In this document: one piece after another, positions 36,447 to 48,744 of the stretch
Layout: every line of letters starts with the position of its first letter
Numbering within the stretch: the first letter of the stretch is position 1
Notes under the pieces: model-generated
Databases searched by the model: none
What the model saw: only the letters and a program-made list of their open reading frames with translations
Told to the model about the DNA's origin: nothing
Position numbers and translations under genes: made by a program
Assembly (NCBI GenBank): GCA_030686995.1
Contig: CM060684.1
Span: forward strand, 10,293,897 to 10,357,896
Direction: 5' to 3'
Length of the DNA: 64,000 bases
Source: Artemisia argyi
Taxonomy: Eukaryota > Streptophyta > Magnoliopsida > Asterales > Asteraceae

Positions 36447-36924
36447 GTCGTAGAAAAAAGGATTACTTTGAATATGGTGCCCCTCTATATGAAGCATCCA
36501 TTCAGGGTGACTGGAAAGCTGCTAAAGACATTCTTGAAAAGAAACCAGAGTTGATAAGGTATGCTATCACTGAAAATGGTGAAACAGCACTTCATGTGGC
36601 GGTGTCCGCAAACAGAAGCAAAAAGGTGATAGAATTTGTGAAAAATCTGGTAAATGAGATGGGAATGGTCGACTTGGAAATTGTAAACAAAAATCACAAC
36701 ACCGCCCTTTATTTGGCAGCTGCTGCTGGAAACCTCGAAATGGTTAAGATTTTGGCCGAAAAGAATAAGGCCTTGCTGGGAATCCCTGGTCATCATGGGA
36801 CAATGATGCCATTGTATGCGGCTGCCACGTTTGGAGGTAATGAAGTGGTTGAATATCTTTATTATTTTAACACTTGGCAGGATTCAGATGGTGAATATTA
36901 TTGGGAAAATGCACTTCGCTGCTC
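36447..36924 (+). CDS. Ankyrin-repeat/PGG gene, ankyrin exon (first part)
   Basis: The frame reads KKDYFEYGAPLYEASIQGDW (about 36455), then ENGETALHVAV, NHNTALYLAAAAGNLEMVKI and MPLYAAATFGGNEVVEYL. These are three to four ankyrin repeats with the usual TALHxA and LxxAxxxGNxEMVK consensus. This is the N-terminal half of ACD6/ITN1-like proteins, plasma-membrane ankyrin proteins involved in defence signalling or stress tolerance. An acceptor AG sits at 36445-36446. Earlier exons are uncertain; a possible small one ends at a good donor near 36023 (GAAG|GTAAGA). The exon is cut after CGCTGCTC by a CACTA-type insertion and resumes at 39257. Confidence 0.85.
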
Positions 36925-38662
36925 CACTACAAAAAAACAGCAATTTAGTGACACACAAAAAGTGCCACAATAGGCAAAATAAGTGCCACTATAGGCATGT
37001 TAGACATTTGGTGGTAGAAAAATTAAGTGTCACTAACGACGCTGCCACTAAAGAGTATTAATGACACTTTTTTGTGTGTTGCTGCAAACTTTAAGGATAT
37101 AGTGTCACTTAATAATTTTGTCACAGTAGACTAGATACGATTTTGTGGCACACACCTTATACCATTAAACACGTGATATGTTGGACTATTCTAATGGTGA
37201 AATGACTGAATGACATATATTGCTTGCTGCCAAAACATATCTTGATAGGCATTTGAAGTTGCTGTAACATATTTCTATATCTTCAAAGATTTGATCGAAA
37301 TCCAAAGTTCTATCAACCGTAACACTAAAAACAAACAATTTAAGGATATACATGGAAATGAAATTTTCATTATTCAACAAAGTTCTCGAATACACAATAG
37401 ATATAAATAAATAAAAAAACGGAAGACCAAGGAAAGAAAGAAGAATGCACCAAAATGCAGGTGCTGCACCAAACACTGGTGGTTCTTTCTTGTTGTAAGT
37501 GAATGCAACGAAAAGACCCGGAAATAACGAATAGAACTAATTAAACACACCGTGTTACAAAATATTACTACTAAAAGCACTATTATACAATTTCATCCTT
37601 TGTAAATATCTTCGAAAGCAAATCTGTAGATAAACAAAAACAATACTTTAATTCGTATAGATTAAAGTTACGCATATTAAACTAATAAATGTGAAAAATT
37701 CATAAGTTGTTTGACGCAATAAAAATATATAAACACATTAAAAATATATTAACAAAAGCACCTGGTGGCGTTGATCCAAAGGTTTCAACTTATATGACTC
37801 AATAGATATCTTCCTTGCTGCACCACGATTCCAAAAGTTAATACGAAATGTTGCAAAAAAAAAAAAAAAAAGTATTATAAAGGAAAGCGAAAACATTCTA
37901 ATAGAGAGAAAATGCAAAAAAAAAAAAAAAAAAAAAAAAATGTAACATGAATTGACTTACGGAATCTTGCCATTTTTTTTGACACCTTACACGAGCTGGT
38001 TCATATACAATCATTTAACTTACCCTTTCCTTCATAACTTTTCCTATAATTCAATTGAAAATTGTAATACTCAGAAACATATCATTTTGTTCAATAAAAT
38101 AAAATAAAAAAATAAGAAACATATCACAAATAAACAAGGGGATTGAGATTAGAGGAGTTGCAGGTTGGAACCCTTATTGATTTGATAAACGGTAGTGGCT
38201 AAAGAATGGAGGCCATGAGACAAATATAAAGTATGCGGCTATTACATGGAGAGCGTGAGAAACTGAGGTAGGGTTTTTTAATTGCAAATTATCAAATGAC
38301 AAGTTTGACGGACTTAAAGCCCACTAATAGTTTTTGATTTTTTAACAAAGGCCCGCCTAAATTAGGGGTGTTCATCGGTTCGGTTCTCGGTTAATCGGTT
38401 TATTCGATTCGGGTTGTTCGGTTAAAAAAATTTTTGGTCATAACCAAAAACCGAACCGAAACGAAAATATCTATAACCGAACCGAAGTTCGGTTCAATTA
38501 TGAGTCAAAACCGAAAACCGAATTTTGTACTTGAATTACACTATTTATATATATTTTTAAATTTAATTATATATATTTTTGGCAAAAAAAATATTTCAAA
38601 CATAAAAAAGTGTTTTTTATATTAGTATAAAATTTTAAAGGCTATTTTTTATATATAACATA

Positions 38663-38760
<98 letters not shown>

Positions 38761-39250
38761 TCGGTTTTCGGTTCAAATAGCCAAACCATATATCCAAACC
38801 GAAAACCGAATTTTTAATTCGGTTCGGTTCGGTTTTAACAAGTTCGGTTCAGTTTTATGTTTGGTTCGGTTAGGTTTGGTTTGGTTCGGTTCAGTTCTCG
38901 GTTTATTCGGTTTATTACCCGACCCATGAATACCCCTAGCCTAAATGATTGAAATTTGGGAACTATTTTAATTTTATAGTGGCATATTGTAAAAAAAAAA
39001 TTATAAAGATTGAAAAGGTATTTAATGACATAAAGTATACATGTACCATTGATTCTAAAAGGCTATTGTGACAAACGCGAGTTGTGCCGGTATTAATATT
39101 GTACATTAATGTCATAATTTGAGAAGTGTCAGTAATTTTTTATATCTTTAGTGACACGTAAGGATCTGCCATTAAAAAGCATACTACAGTGACAGATATA
39201 TGTTTTACCACTAAAGGTTTGTGCCACTAAATGGCAATTTTTTTGTAGTG
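36925..39250. mobile_element. CACTA-type non-autonomous element in the ankyrin exon
   Basis: The left end CACTACAAAAAAACAGCAAT pairs with the complement of the right end (CACTACAAAAAAATTGCCAT), and both continue TTTAGTG(A/G)CACA. Subterminal GTGCCAC/GTGTCACT motifs recur at both ends (36938-37160 and 39105-39230). It has no transposase. The host sequence GCTC is present on both sides (36921-36924 and 39253-39256) with two extra bases on the right, close to but not exactly the usual 3-bp duplication. A 576-bp hAT MITE lies within it. Confidence 0.8.
38363..38938. mobile_element. hAT-type MITE with 8-bp TSD and long (TA)n core
   Basis: The ends TAGGGGTGTTCAT and (complement) TAGGGGTATTCAT are flanked by perfect 8-bp copies of GCCTAAAT (38355-38362 and 38939-38946). 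The body is packed with CGGTTCGGTT and its complement, around a (TA)n tract at about 38668-38757. Confidence 0.88.
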
Positions 39251-39256
39251 TAGCTC

Positions 39257-39342
39257 TATCTTGCGGGGATTAGATGGTGAAGGTTGGACAGATGAAAATC
39301 GCTGTTGGCTTCTTGAGAAATGTGTCGAGAGTGACATGTTCG
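39257..39342 (+). CDS. Ankyrin-repeat/PGG gene, remainder of the split exon
   Basis: Joined to CGCTGCTC at 36924 the frame reads RCSILRGLDGEGWTDENRC, then WLLEKCVESDMF, and ends TTCG|GTAAGC at a consensus donor (39343). The WLLEKC...DMF stretch is the usual linker between the first ankyrin block and the central region in this family. It shows that the CACTA-type element sits inside one original exon rather than in an intron. Confidence 0.85.
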
Positions 39343-40525
39343 GTAAGCATCCAATTTATTTCACCTTAAACGTTTTAACTAATTAGCTAGTTGATTACTA
39401 AAATATTTGTACGTATACTTTTCTCTACTACTTTTTTTCGGAGTTAAGTACTCTTAGTTATTAATATCATCATTTAATTGAATTTTCGGGGATAGCTTGG
39501 GACGGTAGGGGGCAAAGAATATCGGGATGGATCTTATTCCTCATCCCCATCTCGATTTCCATGCCCCATCCTGTGGGGCCTACCTAGCTTGGTGGCGACC
39601 TATATGGAGTATTATTTAGAAAGTGTTTAAACCAACTTCTTAACAAACTCTTAGAAAAAACTAATTCGTGCATGCCTACTCTTTATTCATGTAAAAGACA
39701 AATCTTGTTGGTTTTTTACTTTTATTTTCATTGTTCATTTTCGTTGTAACATTTCCCCTTGCTTATTAGAGTGCTAGGTGTAGATAGCAAGCTATCCTCT
39801 TCATTCGGGCCCCACATGTGTCACATCACCCCTAACACCTCTTCACGACTAACCCCTCGTCACCAAACAACTAACATCAACTTACTCATTTGGGTCACAC
39901 CACTTACAACTTTATTTTTTTATTTATTTCATTAAATAAACTAAATTCATTTCATTAAAAATACAAATACATTACATTCAAATAATACAAAATATATTTT
40001 TTATTAAAAAAAAAATAATAATACTTTAAAACACACAAAGCAAAAAAATTAAATAACAATAGAAGCCCAACAAAAATTATTATAAACCCAGTCCATGAAT
40101 CCAATCCACATACAAGTTGATATATCATTTCATTTCAACCCTAAACACAAACTCATAAGTCCGGCCCCCCCTTCACCTTCACCTTCATATTTGCCACCCC
40201 TTCTCCCATGGCCAGTTTCCCATGGCCAGTTTCATAAACCTTCAGGGAAATAGAGTCATCAATGGCAAATATATATTAAACATTACAAATTTAGAAAAGA
40301 AGGGAAAAAAAAGAAAAAAGAAAAGCACCGACAAAAAGGACTGTTCCAAGGCTCGTCGTCTGCACGATATGGTGTCTAACAAAGAACAACGGCGAGGGGG
40401 CGGTGCAGCAGCGAAGAACGCCGTTCTTGTTGTCCACATAGGAACGGCGAACTAGAACAACAAGCTGCAACTTCCACTCTTAGTCTAGTTATTTATTATG
40501 CATGGCCCACTTATACAAGTTTATT

Positions 40526-40842
40526 GGGGAAATGATATTAAAAGGTAATATACTTGCCACAAATTCATCGAATGGGTAGTGAACTATTTTTTTCATTTTG
40601 AGGGTAATATACTTGTCTTTTTTTTCTTTTTGTGGGTATTTTGCAAAATTTTTGGATAATTTTGCCCCTCATAGCTAATACAAATTTTTTTTTCCCGAAG
40701 GGCAAAATTGTCCAAAAATTTTGCAAAATACCCACAAAAAGAAAAAAAGACAAGTATATTACCCTCAAAATGAAAAAAAATAGTTCAATACCCATTCGAT
40801 GAATTTGTGGCAAGTATATTACCTTTTAATATCATTTGCCCC
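40526..40842. mobile_element. Mutator-type MITE with near-perfect 150-bp arms
   Basis: A 317-bp element that is almost entirely inverted repeat: GGGG(C)AAATGATATTAAAAGG starts both arms, and the arms match for about 150 bp with very few differences. It is flanked by perfect 9-bp copies of AAGTTTATT (40517-40525 and 40843-40851), the Mutator-type duplication. High arm identity implies a young insertion or gene conversion. Confidence 0.88.
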
Positions 40843-40978
40843 AAGTTTATTTGTTATTAGTAGATTTAGCCTATATTACTTATCTTTTGGTGCAAGATAT
40901 CTAATATGTTTATATTGATTTAGTAATAAGATGACATTATGGGGAATTAACCTATGCATAATAATAACTAGGCTAATT

Positions 40979-41014
40979 GGGCATGTTTCTACTACCACTC
41001 AGCTCATTGCATAA
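40979..41014 (+). pseudogene. Copia RNase H fragment, left piece
   Basis: Reads HVSTTTQLIA then TAA (41012-41014), the start of a Copia RNase H domain. The CACTA element follows immediately, and the frame continues at 53011 on its far side. Confidence 0.75.
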
Positions 41015-41060
41015 CACTAGTACAAAACAGGCTTTCCCCGGCGACTTTTTTAACCCCTAC

Positions 41061-41488
41061 CCGTCGACATGTCGACGGAATAATACCGTCCCGTCGACAT
41101 GTCGACGGCACCATATCGACGGCTATCCTTCGACGGGAACCGTGTTCCCGTCGAAAATCGCCGTCGACACGGTGGGTCCCACATCGTTTTCCAGTCAAAG
41201 GATTTGTTGTCCGTCAAACCCCATCCCGTCGACATGTCGACGGGCACATATAACTAATTAATGTTTTAATTAGTTAATAATAATTATGTTTTATATAATA
41301 CCGTCGACATGTCGACGGTATTATATAAAACAATAATAGTGTTATTATATTATGCCGTCGACATGTCAACGGCATAAAATTAAAAACATTATTTTTGTTT
41401 TAATTATACCGTCGACATGTCGACGGTATTATAAGTACCCAATTACTATGTTATAATGATGCCGTCGACATGTCGACGGCATCATTAT
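41061..41488. repeat. Left subterminal repeat cluster of the CACTA element
   Basis: Seven copies of the 18-bp palindrome CCGTCGACATGTCGACGG (starts 41061, 41091, 41226, 41301, 41355 with one change, 41409, 41462). Several are extended into longer perfect palindromes, 46 bp at 41287-41332 and 36 bp at 41453-41488. In En/Spm such repeats are the TnpA binding sites (family knowledge). Confidence 0.9.
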
Positions 41489-41875
41489 TAATATCCTGCT
41501 AACAGCAGGCTGCAAATATTGCAATATTCCAGAATTTTTCCGGATTTTCCGGAAAAAATCTACCAGAACCTGTAACTGTAATAGCACCTATAACCACTCA
41601 ATATCAACATGTCCTAAACGTATAACTCGCCATCGGCTATAACACTTGCAAAATATCGCTAAACACTCTCAAAATGCATAAAAACATATAAAGTTCACAA
41701 AACGGGGTGTGGTAATATCTAAACCTAGCTGCCATATCCACAAATGTTTTAATATCCGCGACGTTCAAGTCGCCAAAAGGTTAAACTATACAATACTAAC
41801 ATATGGGTCGCCAAAATATTGTTTCAAGCATAAGTACAACACAAAATACCCAAGTTTGTACCTCTACATCCAAAA

Positions 41876-42519
41876 TCACTCGTGATCATCAGTAGGACCC
41901 TCATCATCGCCAGAACCATCCTCATCGCCTCTGCGACTCCCGCTCCCTCCAGCTGAGCCACTACCTCCAACGCCACTACCTCCAACGCCACTGCCTGAGC
42001 CATCCACGTGCTGAGAACCCGCCTGTCTAACATACTCATTCCATCGCGGGTTGGAGGACATAAAACCTGTGATCAGATCAATCTGCGCCTTCAAGAGCTT
42101 ACACTCTTCAGCTTCTTTACGGCTCTTCTCCTCGGCCTCAGCAATCATCTTCTCGGCCTCAGCAAGCTTTTTCTCCATCTCAGCATATTCTGAAAATGAA
42201 ATAATCAAAATTAAAAAACATCTATTGCAATACTTAATTTGAGTCATGATCGAGTAATCTATAATTAATATATTATCAAACTGTACATACCTGAAGGTGG
42301 AGGCGGGGTGTATGGTAACGGTGGCCTGGAGAGCCCGGGTACGACCCTACCCCGTCCGGCGATGTGGCCCCGCTGCTTGCCCTTCAAAACCATCGCAAGT
42401 ATCTGCTCCTCCGTATACGCCACCCCTTCCGGTGTATTCGCTCCCAGATCTCGCAGCCGGACCATCTCTTCCTATTTAATTGAGAAAAAAATTGAGAAAA
42501 TTTATATATATATATGTAA

Positions 42520-42581
<62 letters not shown>

Positions 42582-43874
42582 GGTTAATTACAAGATTATG
42601 TTTCAATGAATCATTAAAGTACGTGTTTGGGGAAATAAATAAATAAATAAATAAATAATAAATTAAAAAAAAAAAAAGATACTTACATATTGAACACGAG
42701 CCTCATCCTGCAACCACATACCATCATTGTCGCAGTGTGTGTCGTAAAACGACTGGATGAGGGACGGGTATTCTTTGTCCTTGCTGTTCAGAAACTGTAT
42801 ATACACATGCATATATATAAGATGAAACAAATTAAAAATGGCAAATCAAACACCATATTTATTCTAATTAAACTTAAATACTTTTATAAAATTAAAATTA
42901 ATTACTTTTATCGTTGTTGTAATTAAATAATTTTATAAAAATAAAATATTTTTATAAAAATAAAATGTGTCTTACATAGTCGTGGCGAATAGCGGCCAAT
43001 GACTTGGAACCGTGGCGGTTGTACACCTTCAACTTCTTTCGGTTCTCCTTGTTCACAGCAGCACGCTTCAGGTTCTCCTCCTTCATGTAAAACTTGATAT
43101 GCTCCTCCCACACAGATGGCTCGACGTTCGGAGGAGGGTTTCTTCGTATCTCATCCACTTTTTCAGGCCCACCCTCCCCGTCGAAGTAAACCCTCTTCAT
43201 CGAGCCCTTGTTGTCGGAGTAGACCTTAGCAATGTACGCATTGAGGCCCTTCGAAATGGTAGTCCAATTGGGTCCCAGCATGTGGCTCTGCAAGTCGAAG
43301 AATTCCTGCAAACAAATTTAAACAAATATACACAATTAAACAAATTTAAATAAATGTACACATTCAAAGATATAATTAAAAGGAAAATAAAATAACTGAC
43401 CCCGAGTCGGTTCATGAAGCCCTGTCGAGTCGCTTGGTCAAGGTTGTGCCAGGAGGGATAGTGCAACGGCAAGGACCTAACCAGCTCGCCAACATAGTTA
43501 CTGAACCATGCGTGGTGGGGCCCAACATGCTTAAATGTCTTCTGATCACGCCACTCGAACTCGATCGATTGCGGGCCCGAGGCAGTCACAGCTTTCCTGA
43601 GGTCTTTGTTTTTGTTGGATTCACGGACCTGTGCCCTGCCGCCAGCCCGACCTCCACCCCTGCCGCCAGCTTGTCTCGCTCTACCTCCTCGTCGAGGTTT
43701 TTGTGAGGAACCTACAATTGAAGTGAGTGAAAACGTTAAAAAATAACAAGTAACAAAATTCAAATTATCAAGTTTAATTTTCTTACCACTACGGTGACCG
43801 CTAGTAATCGAACGAGGAGGGGGTGGTGGGTCATCGGCACCGTCACCACCGTGACCTCGCGCTACTGCTGCCAT
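41876..43874 (-). CDS. TnpA/PTTA-type CACTA protein (Transposase_24-like), six exons
   Basis: Six exons on the minus strand, 43874-43787, 43711-43401, 43305-42976, 42794-42687, 42471-42291 and 42189-41876. All have GT donors and AG acceptors with matching phase, giving about 443 residues and no internal stop. Start MAAVARGHGGDGADD. A Gly/Arg-rich segment follows. The conserved plant En/Spm PTTA region is next (WFSNYVGELVRSLPLHYPSW, FFDLQSHMLGPNW, NRKKLKVYNRHGSKSLAAI, YPSLIQSFYDTHCDNDG). A Glu/Lys coiled coil (EKKLAEAEKMIAEAEEKSRK) and a Gly/Ser/Asp-rich tail end it. By analogy with TnpA it should bind the subterminal palindromes and bring the ends together. Exon ends are my reading. Confidence 0.85.
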
Positions 43875-44042
43875 CTGTAAAAAGTACAAGTTGAATTAAC
43901 ATATAGAAATTCGGGAACAAATTAACATAAGCATGCACACATTCAAATACATACACATTTAAAATAAATAAACACATTTAAACAATCCATAACAATTTCA
44001 TTCAAATAAGCTAAGTGTCGTTTTACAAGTTACAATTTAAGA

Positions 44043-47000
44043 TCAATCTGCTACATCTACATCACTATCATAAACAGCATGAGTCGCATCTTCAACTTCA
44101 TCATCAGAATTGTTTGCGTCAGAGTCTGCTAAATCATAAGGATCGTCGTCCTCATCATCAATAAATTCATCGTCGTCATCAACATGAATGATTGGTGGTG
44201 GTGCCTCAACTAACGTTGATTGACCATCGATATTTAAGGTTTCAAATGCCAAATCATTCAAATTAGCAGACAGTTGGAGATTCGATGAGTTGTTGCCATG
44301 TATCACATCATCATCGTCTTCTGCCACAATGACATCCCTGGTCGTGTTGTGATTCACTTCTTGGACGACCTTCCAATGGAGTGGTCGTCTGGCAGGATCT
44401 TCAAGGTAGAAGACTTGTTTTGCTTGTGTTGCGAGAATGTAAGGTTGATCTTCAAACGCTGTGCTACATGCCCAAATTTGTGTCATGTTGTTTCTAGTGT
44501 TATAACGTTCGACTCTACCTCTTTTGACCAAGTCGAACCACTTAACTCGAAACAACACAACTTTGAACTGGGTATACGCGAACTCCAGAATTTCTTCAAG
44601 ATGACCATAATACATTTCTCATTCCTTCTCGCCAGGAGAACAAATTCCGCTGTTCTGAGTTGTACGTTTTACATCGCGGCTGTGTACAACAAACTTCACA
44701 CCGTTGACTACGCAAGAGTGAACTGAGGTTACGGTCGATAATGGTCCACAAGCCAAAGCGAATAAGTCGGGAGTACACCTTGGGTCATTGTCTGTGTAAA
44801 GTTTACCGATCTATGAACAAAGATAAGAATAGATGGAGATGAGTAATATATATAGTCGTTATTTATACAAGGAATTACATATAATAAGTTTACCTTCGTT
44901 TGAAACCATCTAGGAAATTCTTGTTGCATGTCGCTATCAGGATGTTCACTGAAAATGGACATGATATTAGAATTAATCGAAAAGATAACTTGGGAAAAGG
45001 AAATTTCAAAATAAAAACGCGTACCTCTCGAACTCGTTCATGTACGCGTCGATCTCAGGACTGTTGTGAAGTACATACCATATCACTTTCTTCATTTCTT
45101 GGAGACCTAACCGAATAATTGTCACTTTACCAGACGTTTTACATAGTGATCGGAACACCTGGAAATCACTTGTTGGGCGAGGACAGCCCTGAGATGCAGT
45201 GGGACGATTAAATTTCGTCCCAATTTCGCCCCGAAAATAACGAGAACAAAAAGTTAATGCTTCGTCTGCAACATAACCCTCCGCTATTGAACCTTCCGGC
45301 TTAGCTTTATTTCGTACATAGTTTTTTAGCTTCTTCATGTATCTTTCAAATGGATACATCCACCGAAATGAAACAGGCCCGCCTTGAAGAGCCTCTTTAG
45401 GTAAATGCATAACCAAGTGAATCATAATGTCAAAAAAAGCAGGAGGATATATTTGCTCGAGACTGCACAAAATTTTGATCAACTGTTCTTTAGCTTTCAC
45501 CATGTCATTCACCATCAAAGTTCGGGCACAAATTTGCTTAAAGAATGAACAAAGCTCGATTAATGGTGTATAAGTCAGTGTGTCCAGGTATTGCTGAAGT
45601 CCATAAGGAAGTAACCGTTGCATCATTATATGACAGTCATGAGACTTCATGCCCGTTATATTGTTATCATCTTTGGTCACTTTCGACTTGAACTTGGATC
45701 CGAACCCATCTGGCAGTTTAATTGTTTTGATGTATTGACAGAACAGTTTTCTTTTATCGGGTGTGAGGGAGTACTTAGCTTGAGGCTTCGAGCACTTCCC
45801 GTTTTGTTTGTTTCCGAGCCACAACTCCTGTCGAATGCCCAAAGCTTGCAAGTCTTGTCTTGCCTTAGCGGTGTCTTTAGATTTGTCATTCATTAACAAA
45901 GTGTTCAAGATACTCTCCAACACATTTTTTTCAATATGCATGACATCTAAATTGTGTTTTAGAGTAAGAGAAGACCAATATTCAAGCTCGTAGAAAATAG
46001 ACCGTTTAGTCCAGTTCAGGTCGGTTGTAGTATTACGTTTTATCTTCCCACCCCCATAATCTGGATGTTTCCCCGGCAAACGTGTAGGCAATATTGCAAG
46101 TTGAGTCAAGATATCAGCCGGACATTCTTTTTTAGGAGGATCTGTAAAATCAGGTGGACCATTGAATGTAGTAGTATCCCTCCTCCATTTATGGTTTTTT
46201 TTTAAGAATCTTCTATGGCCAACATAACCTATTTTGCTTATCACACGCGTAGCCGGAGTGTCTACTTTGCATGTAGGGCATGCGTAGTAACCTTGCCCAC
46301 TCCAACCTGACAAACTACTACGAGCAGGAAAATCATTGATGGTCCATAAAAGCATCGCTCTCATGTTGAATACTTTGCCTGTAACAGCGTCCATAGTCGG
46401 GATACCTGGTATTTTCCATAATTCCTTAAGGTCATCAATCAAAGGCTTTAAGTAAACATCAATGTCCTTCGCGGGTGATTTAGGTCCAGGAATCAACAAC
46501 GTCAGCATCAAAGTAGTCTCTTTCATGCATAACCACGGAGGCAAGTTGTATGTTGTTAAGATAACAGGCCACATGCTGTAAGTCTGACTAAGGTTGCCGA
46601 ATGGATTGAAACCATCAGTAGCCAACCCTAATCGAATGTTTCTCGGTTCGTTAGCAAATTCCGAATATTTACCGCTGTCAAACTTCTGCCATGCTTCACC
46701 ATCAACCGGGTGTTGCATCATACCGTTTACCGTAGACTTTCCAGTAGCATGCCAAGTCATATGTTTTGCGGTGTGAATAGATTTGTACAAACGTTGTAGC
46801 CTAGGAATGATAGGAAAGTAACGCAACACCTTGTTAGGAACTTTCTTCCCCGTTGTGTTCTTGTCTTTCCATCTACTCGTTTTACAGACCGGACAATACT
46901 CCAAATCTTCGGCACCAGTCCCCCGATATAAAAAACAATCATTTTCACAAGCATGTATCGACTCATACCCTAACCCGACCTTTTTAAATGTTTTTTTTAT

Positions 47001-47615
47001 AGCAGAGTATGATGGTGGGAGATTGTAACCTAACCTAGGAGGAAATACTTCCTGGAGAAATTTTAGCGTATTGTTAAATGAAGTATCACTCCATTTACCG
47101 CTGACCTTGAGATGCGTAAACTTTGACATAAAATCCAAGGTTGTCATAAAGTCACAACCCGGGTAAAGAGGCTGAGTGGAACTGGCAAGTAACTCTTCAT
47201 ACTCGTTACGTACAGGAGGTGTCGTTGCTTGAGCTGGCTCGTTACTTGTCTCGCCAATATTTGGAAGAGTTGGCTCATTTTGTTCATTATTTGGAGGAAT
47301 ATCAAAAATATCATTAATGCACGCACGCATGTCACTCATCTCACATCGTGTTGTGTTATCTTGTATAGGAAGAGGATCCGGTTTACCGTGTTCACGCCAT
47401 TGTGTATAAGTTGGGTCCCACCCATTTTCGCTTATGTGGCTTTTAAGTAAGTCGAGAGATACCCATGGAACATTACAACAAAGACGACATGGACATTTTA
47501 TGTTGCCGTAACTATTCAATAACGGCTTGCAATGTTCAACGAATGCGGCAAGACCATCAAAAAACTATTTGGAAACACGAGTGTCTAAACGGGTCCAACT
47601 CTTATCAAGTATCAT
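44043..47615 (-). pseudogene. TnpD/TNP2 transposase of the CACTA element, two in-frame stops
   Basis: Minus strand, three exons: 47615-45026, 44948-44894 and 44810-44043, in phase. The domain order is standard. An N-terminal transposase-associated segment (DKSWTRLDTRVSK, KCPCRLCC, SHISENGWDPTYTQW) comes first. The TNP2 catalytic region follows (about 47000-45700: LATDGFNPFGNLSQTYSMWP, DVYLKPLIDDLKELW, TINDFPARSSLSGWSGQGYY, LKHNLDVMHIEKNV). Then DUF4218 (MIHLVMHLPKEALQGGPV, RWMYPFERYMKKLK, EGYVADEALTFCSRYF) and DUF4216 (CVVNGVKFVVHSRD, RTTQNSGIC, PYILATQAKQVFYLEDP), and an acidic tail. TAG at 47565-47567 (codon 17) and TGA at 44619-44621 (inside DUF4216) interrupt it. Either a downstream start is used or the gene is dead. 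Confidence 0.88.
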
Positions 47616-48076
47616 AACTGCATATTGTTTTGTTCAACTCTTAGTTATTACACATTCAAAATAAAGGAAAGTTGTTTTGTTCACCTAGTGCAACTATGGA
47701 AGGCAATCCTAACCCACTCTTTGAATGATTCATCTCATATATGAATGCGTATAACTGATTTACTATCTGAGAAAATTTCGGCAGCATTTCCCCGCAACAT
47801 ATTCGTAGGAGTAAAGGAGAAACACTGTCGAAATCATCTCAAATAGTAAATCAATTATACGCATCCATATCCTAAATGAGACAAAACATTCAAAAAGCAG
47901 TCCCAAACAGGGGACTTTCCGAAATTAATTTCTAATAAATTAATTTCGGACGGGTTTTCTATAGGATGATTAACTTCGGACGGGGACTTTCCGAAATTAA
48001 TCACTAAAATCCTAAAACATTCACAAAAGTCTAACAATATCATATATTTTAAGTTAAACAATTAGACTATAAACAA

Positions 48077-48349
48077 TTGTTTGGTTTTCGGTTTATGTTT
48101 CATAAAACTATTTTGTTATTTTGAAACTTGTTTTTGTGACTTATTTTTGAAACTATTATGAAACATAAACCGAAAACCAAACAATATATCTACGGGCTTA
48201 TGGCTTATTTGGTTTTCGGCTTATGTTTCATAAGCTTATTTTTTTTTTTTTTACTTATTTTGAAACTATTTAAGTTAAAAAGTTTCAAAATAAGCCATAA
48301 AAATAAAGCTTGTGAAACATAAGCCGAAAACCAAACAAACCATAAGCCC
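48077..48349. repeat. Two adjacent hairpin MITEs upstream of TnpD
   Basis: The first hairpin (48077-48184) has ends built on TTGTTTGGTTTTCGGTTTAT and its complement. The second (48194-48349) begins GGGCTTATGGCTTAT and ends with its complement, with the same GGTTTTCGGCTTATGTTTCA core. They are members of one family at different stages of decay. Confidence 0.6.
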
Positions 48350-48744
48350 GTTATATAAGCAGAAACATAGTCAATCCACAAACTAATATATTAAAACTAG
48401 TATACAATTAACCAATATATTAAAACTAATATTTTTCAAAACCTTACAATTAACCAATATATTAAAACTATTATACCATATATACTAACCAAACGCCAAC
48501 TAACATTTAACCAATACTAACTTCACATTTTTAAAATGAATCTTAGTGTGCAAAGGGATCCTAATTAAACGCAATATCTACAACTAGTATACCATATATA
48601 CTAACCAAACGCCAACTAACATTTAACCAAACGCAACCAAACAACTAACCAAACGCAACCAAACGCAATATCTACAACAACTAACCAAAGTCTAACATAC
48701 CTAATATACTATACTAATATGTAAAAAATAATACGGATACGAAA

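Noticed and set aside
40222..40455. Lys/Arg-rich 77-codon frame in the giant intron
   Set aside because: Compositionally biased, unrecognised, and lies in mobile DNA.
42297..43706. Several plus-strand frames opposite the TnpA exons
   Set aside because: Antisense shadows of the GC-richer TnpA exons; no domain of their own.
45618..47450. Plus-strand frames opposite TnpD
   Set aside because: Shadows of the long transposase exon.
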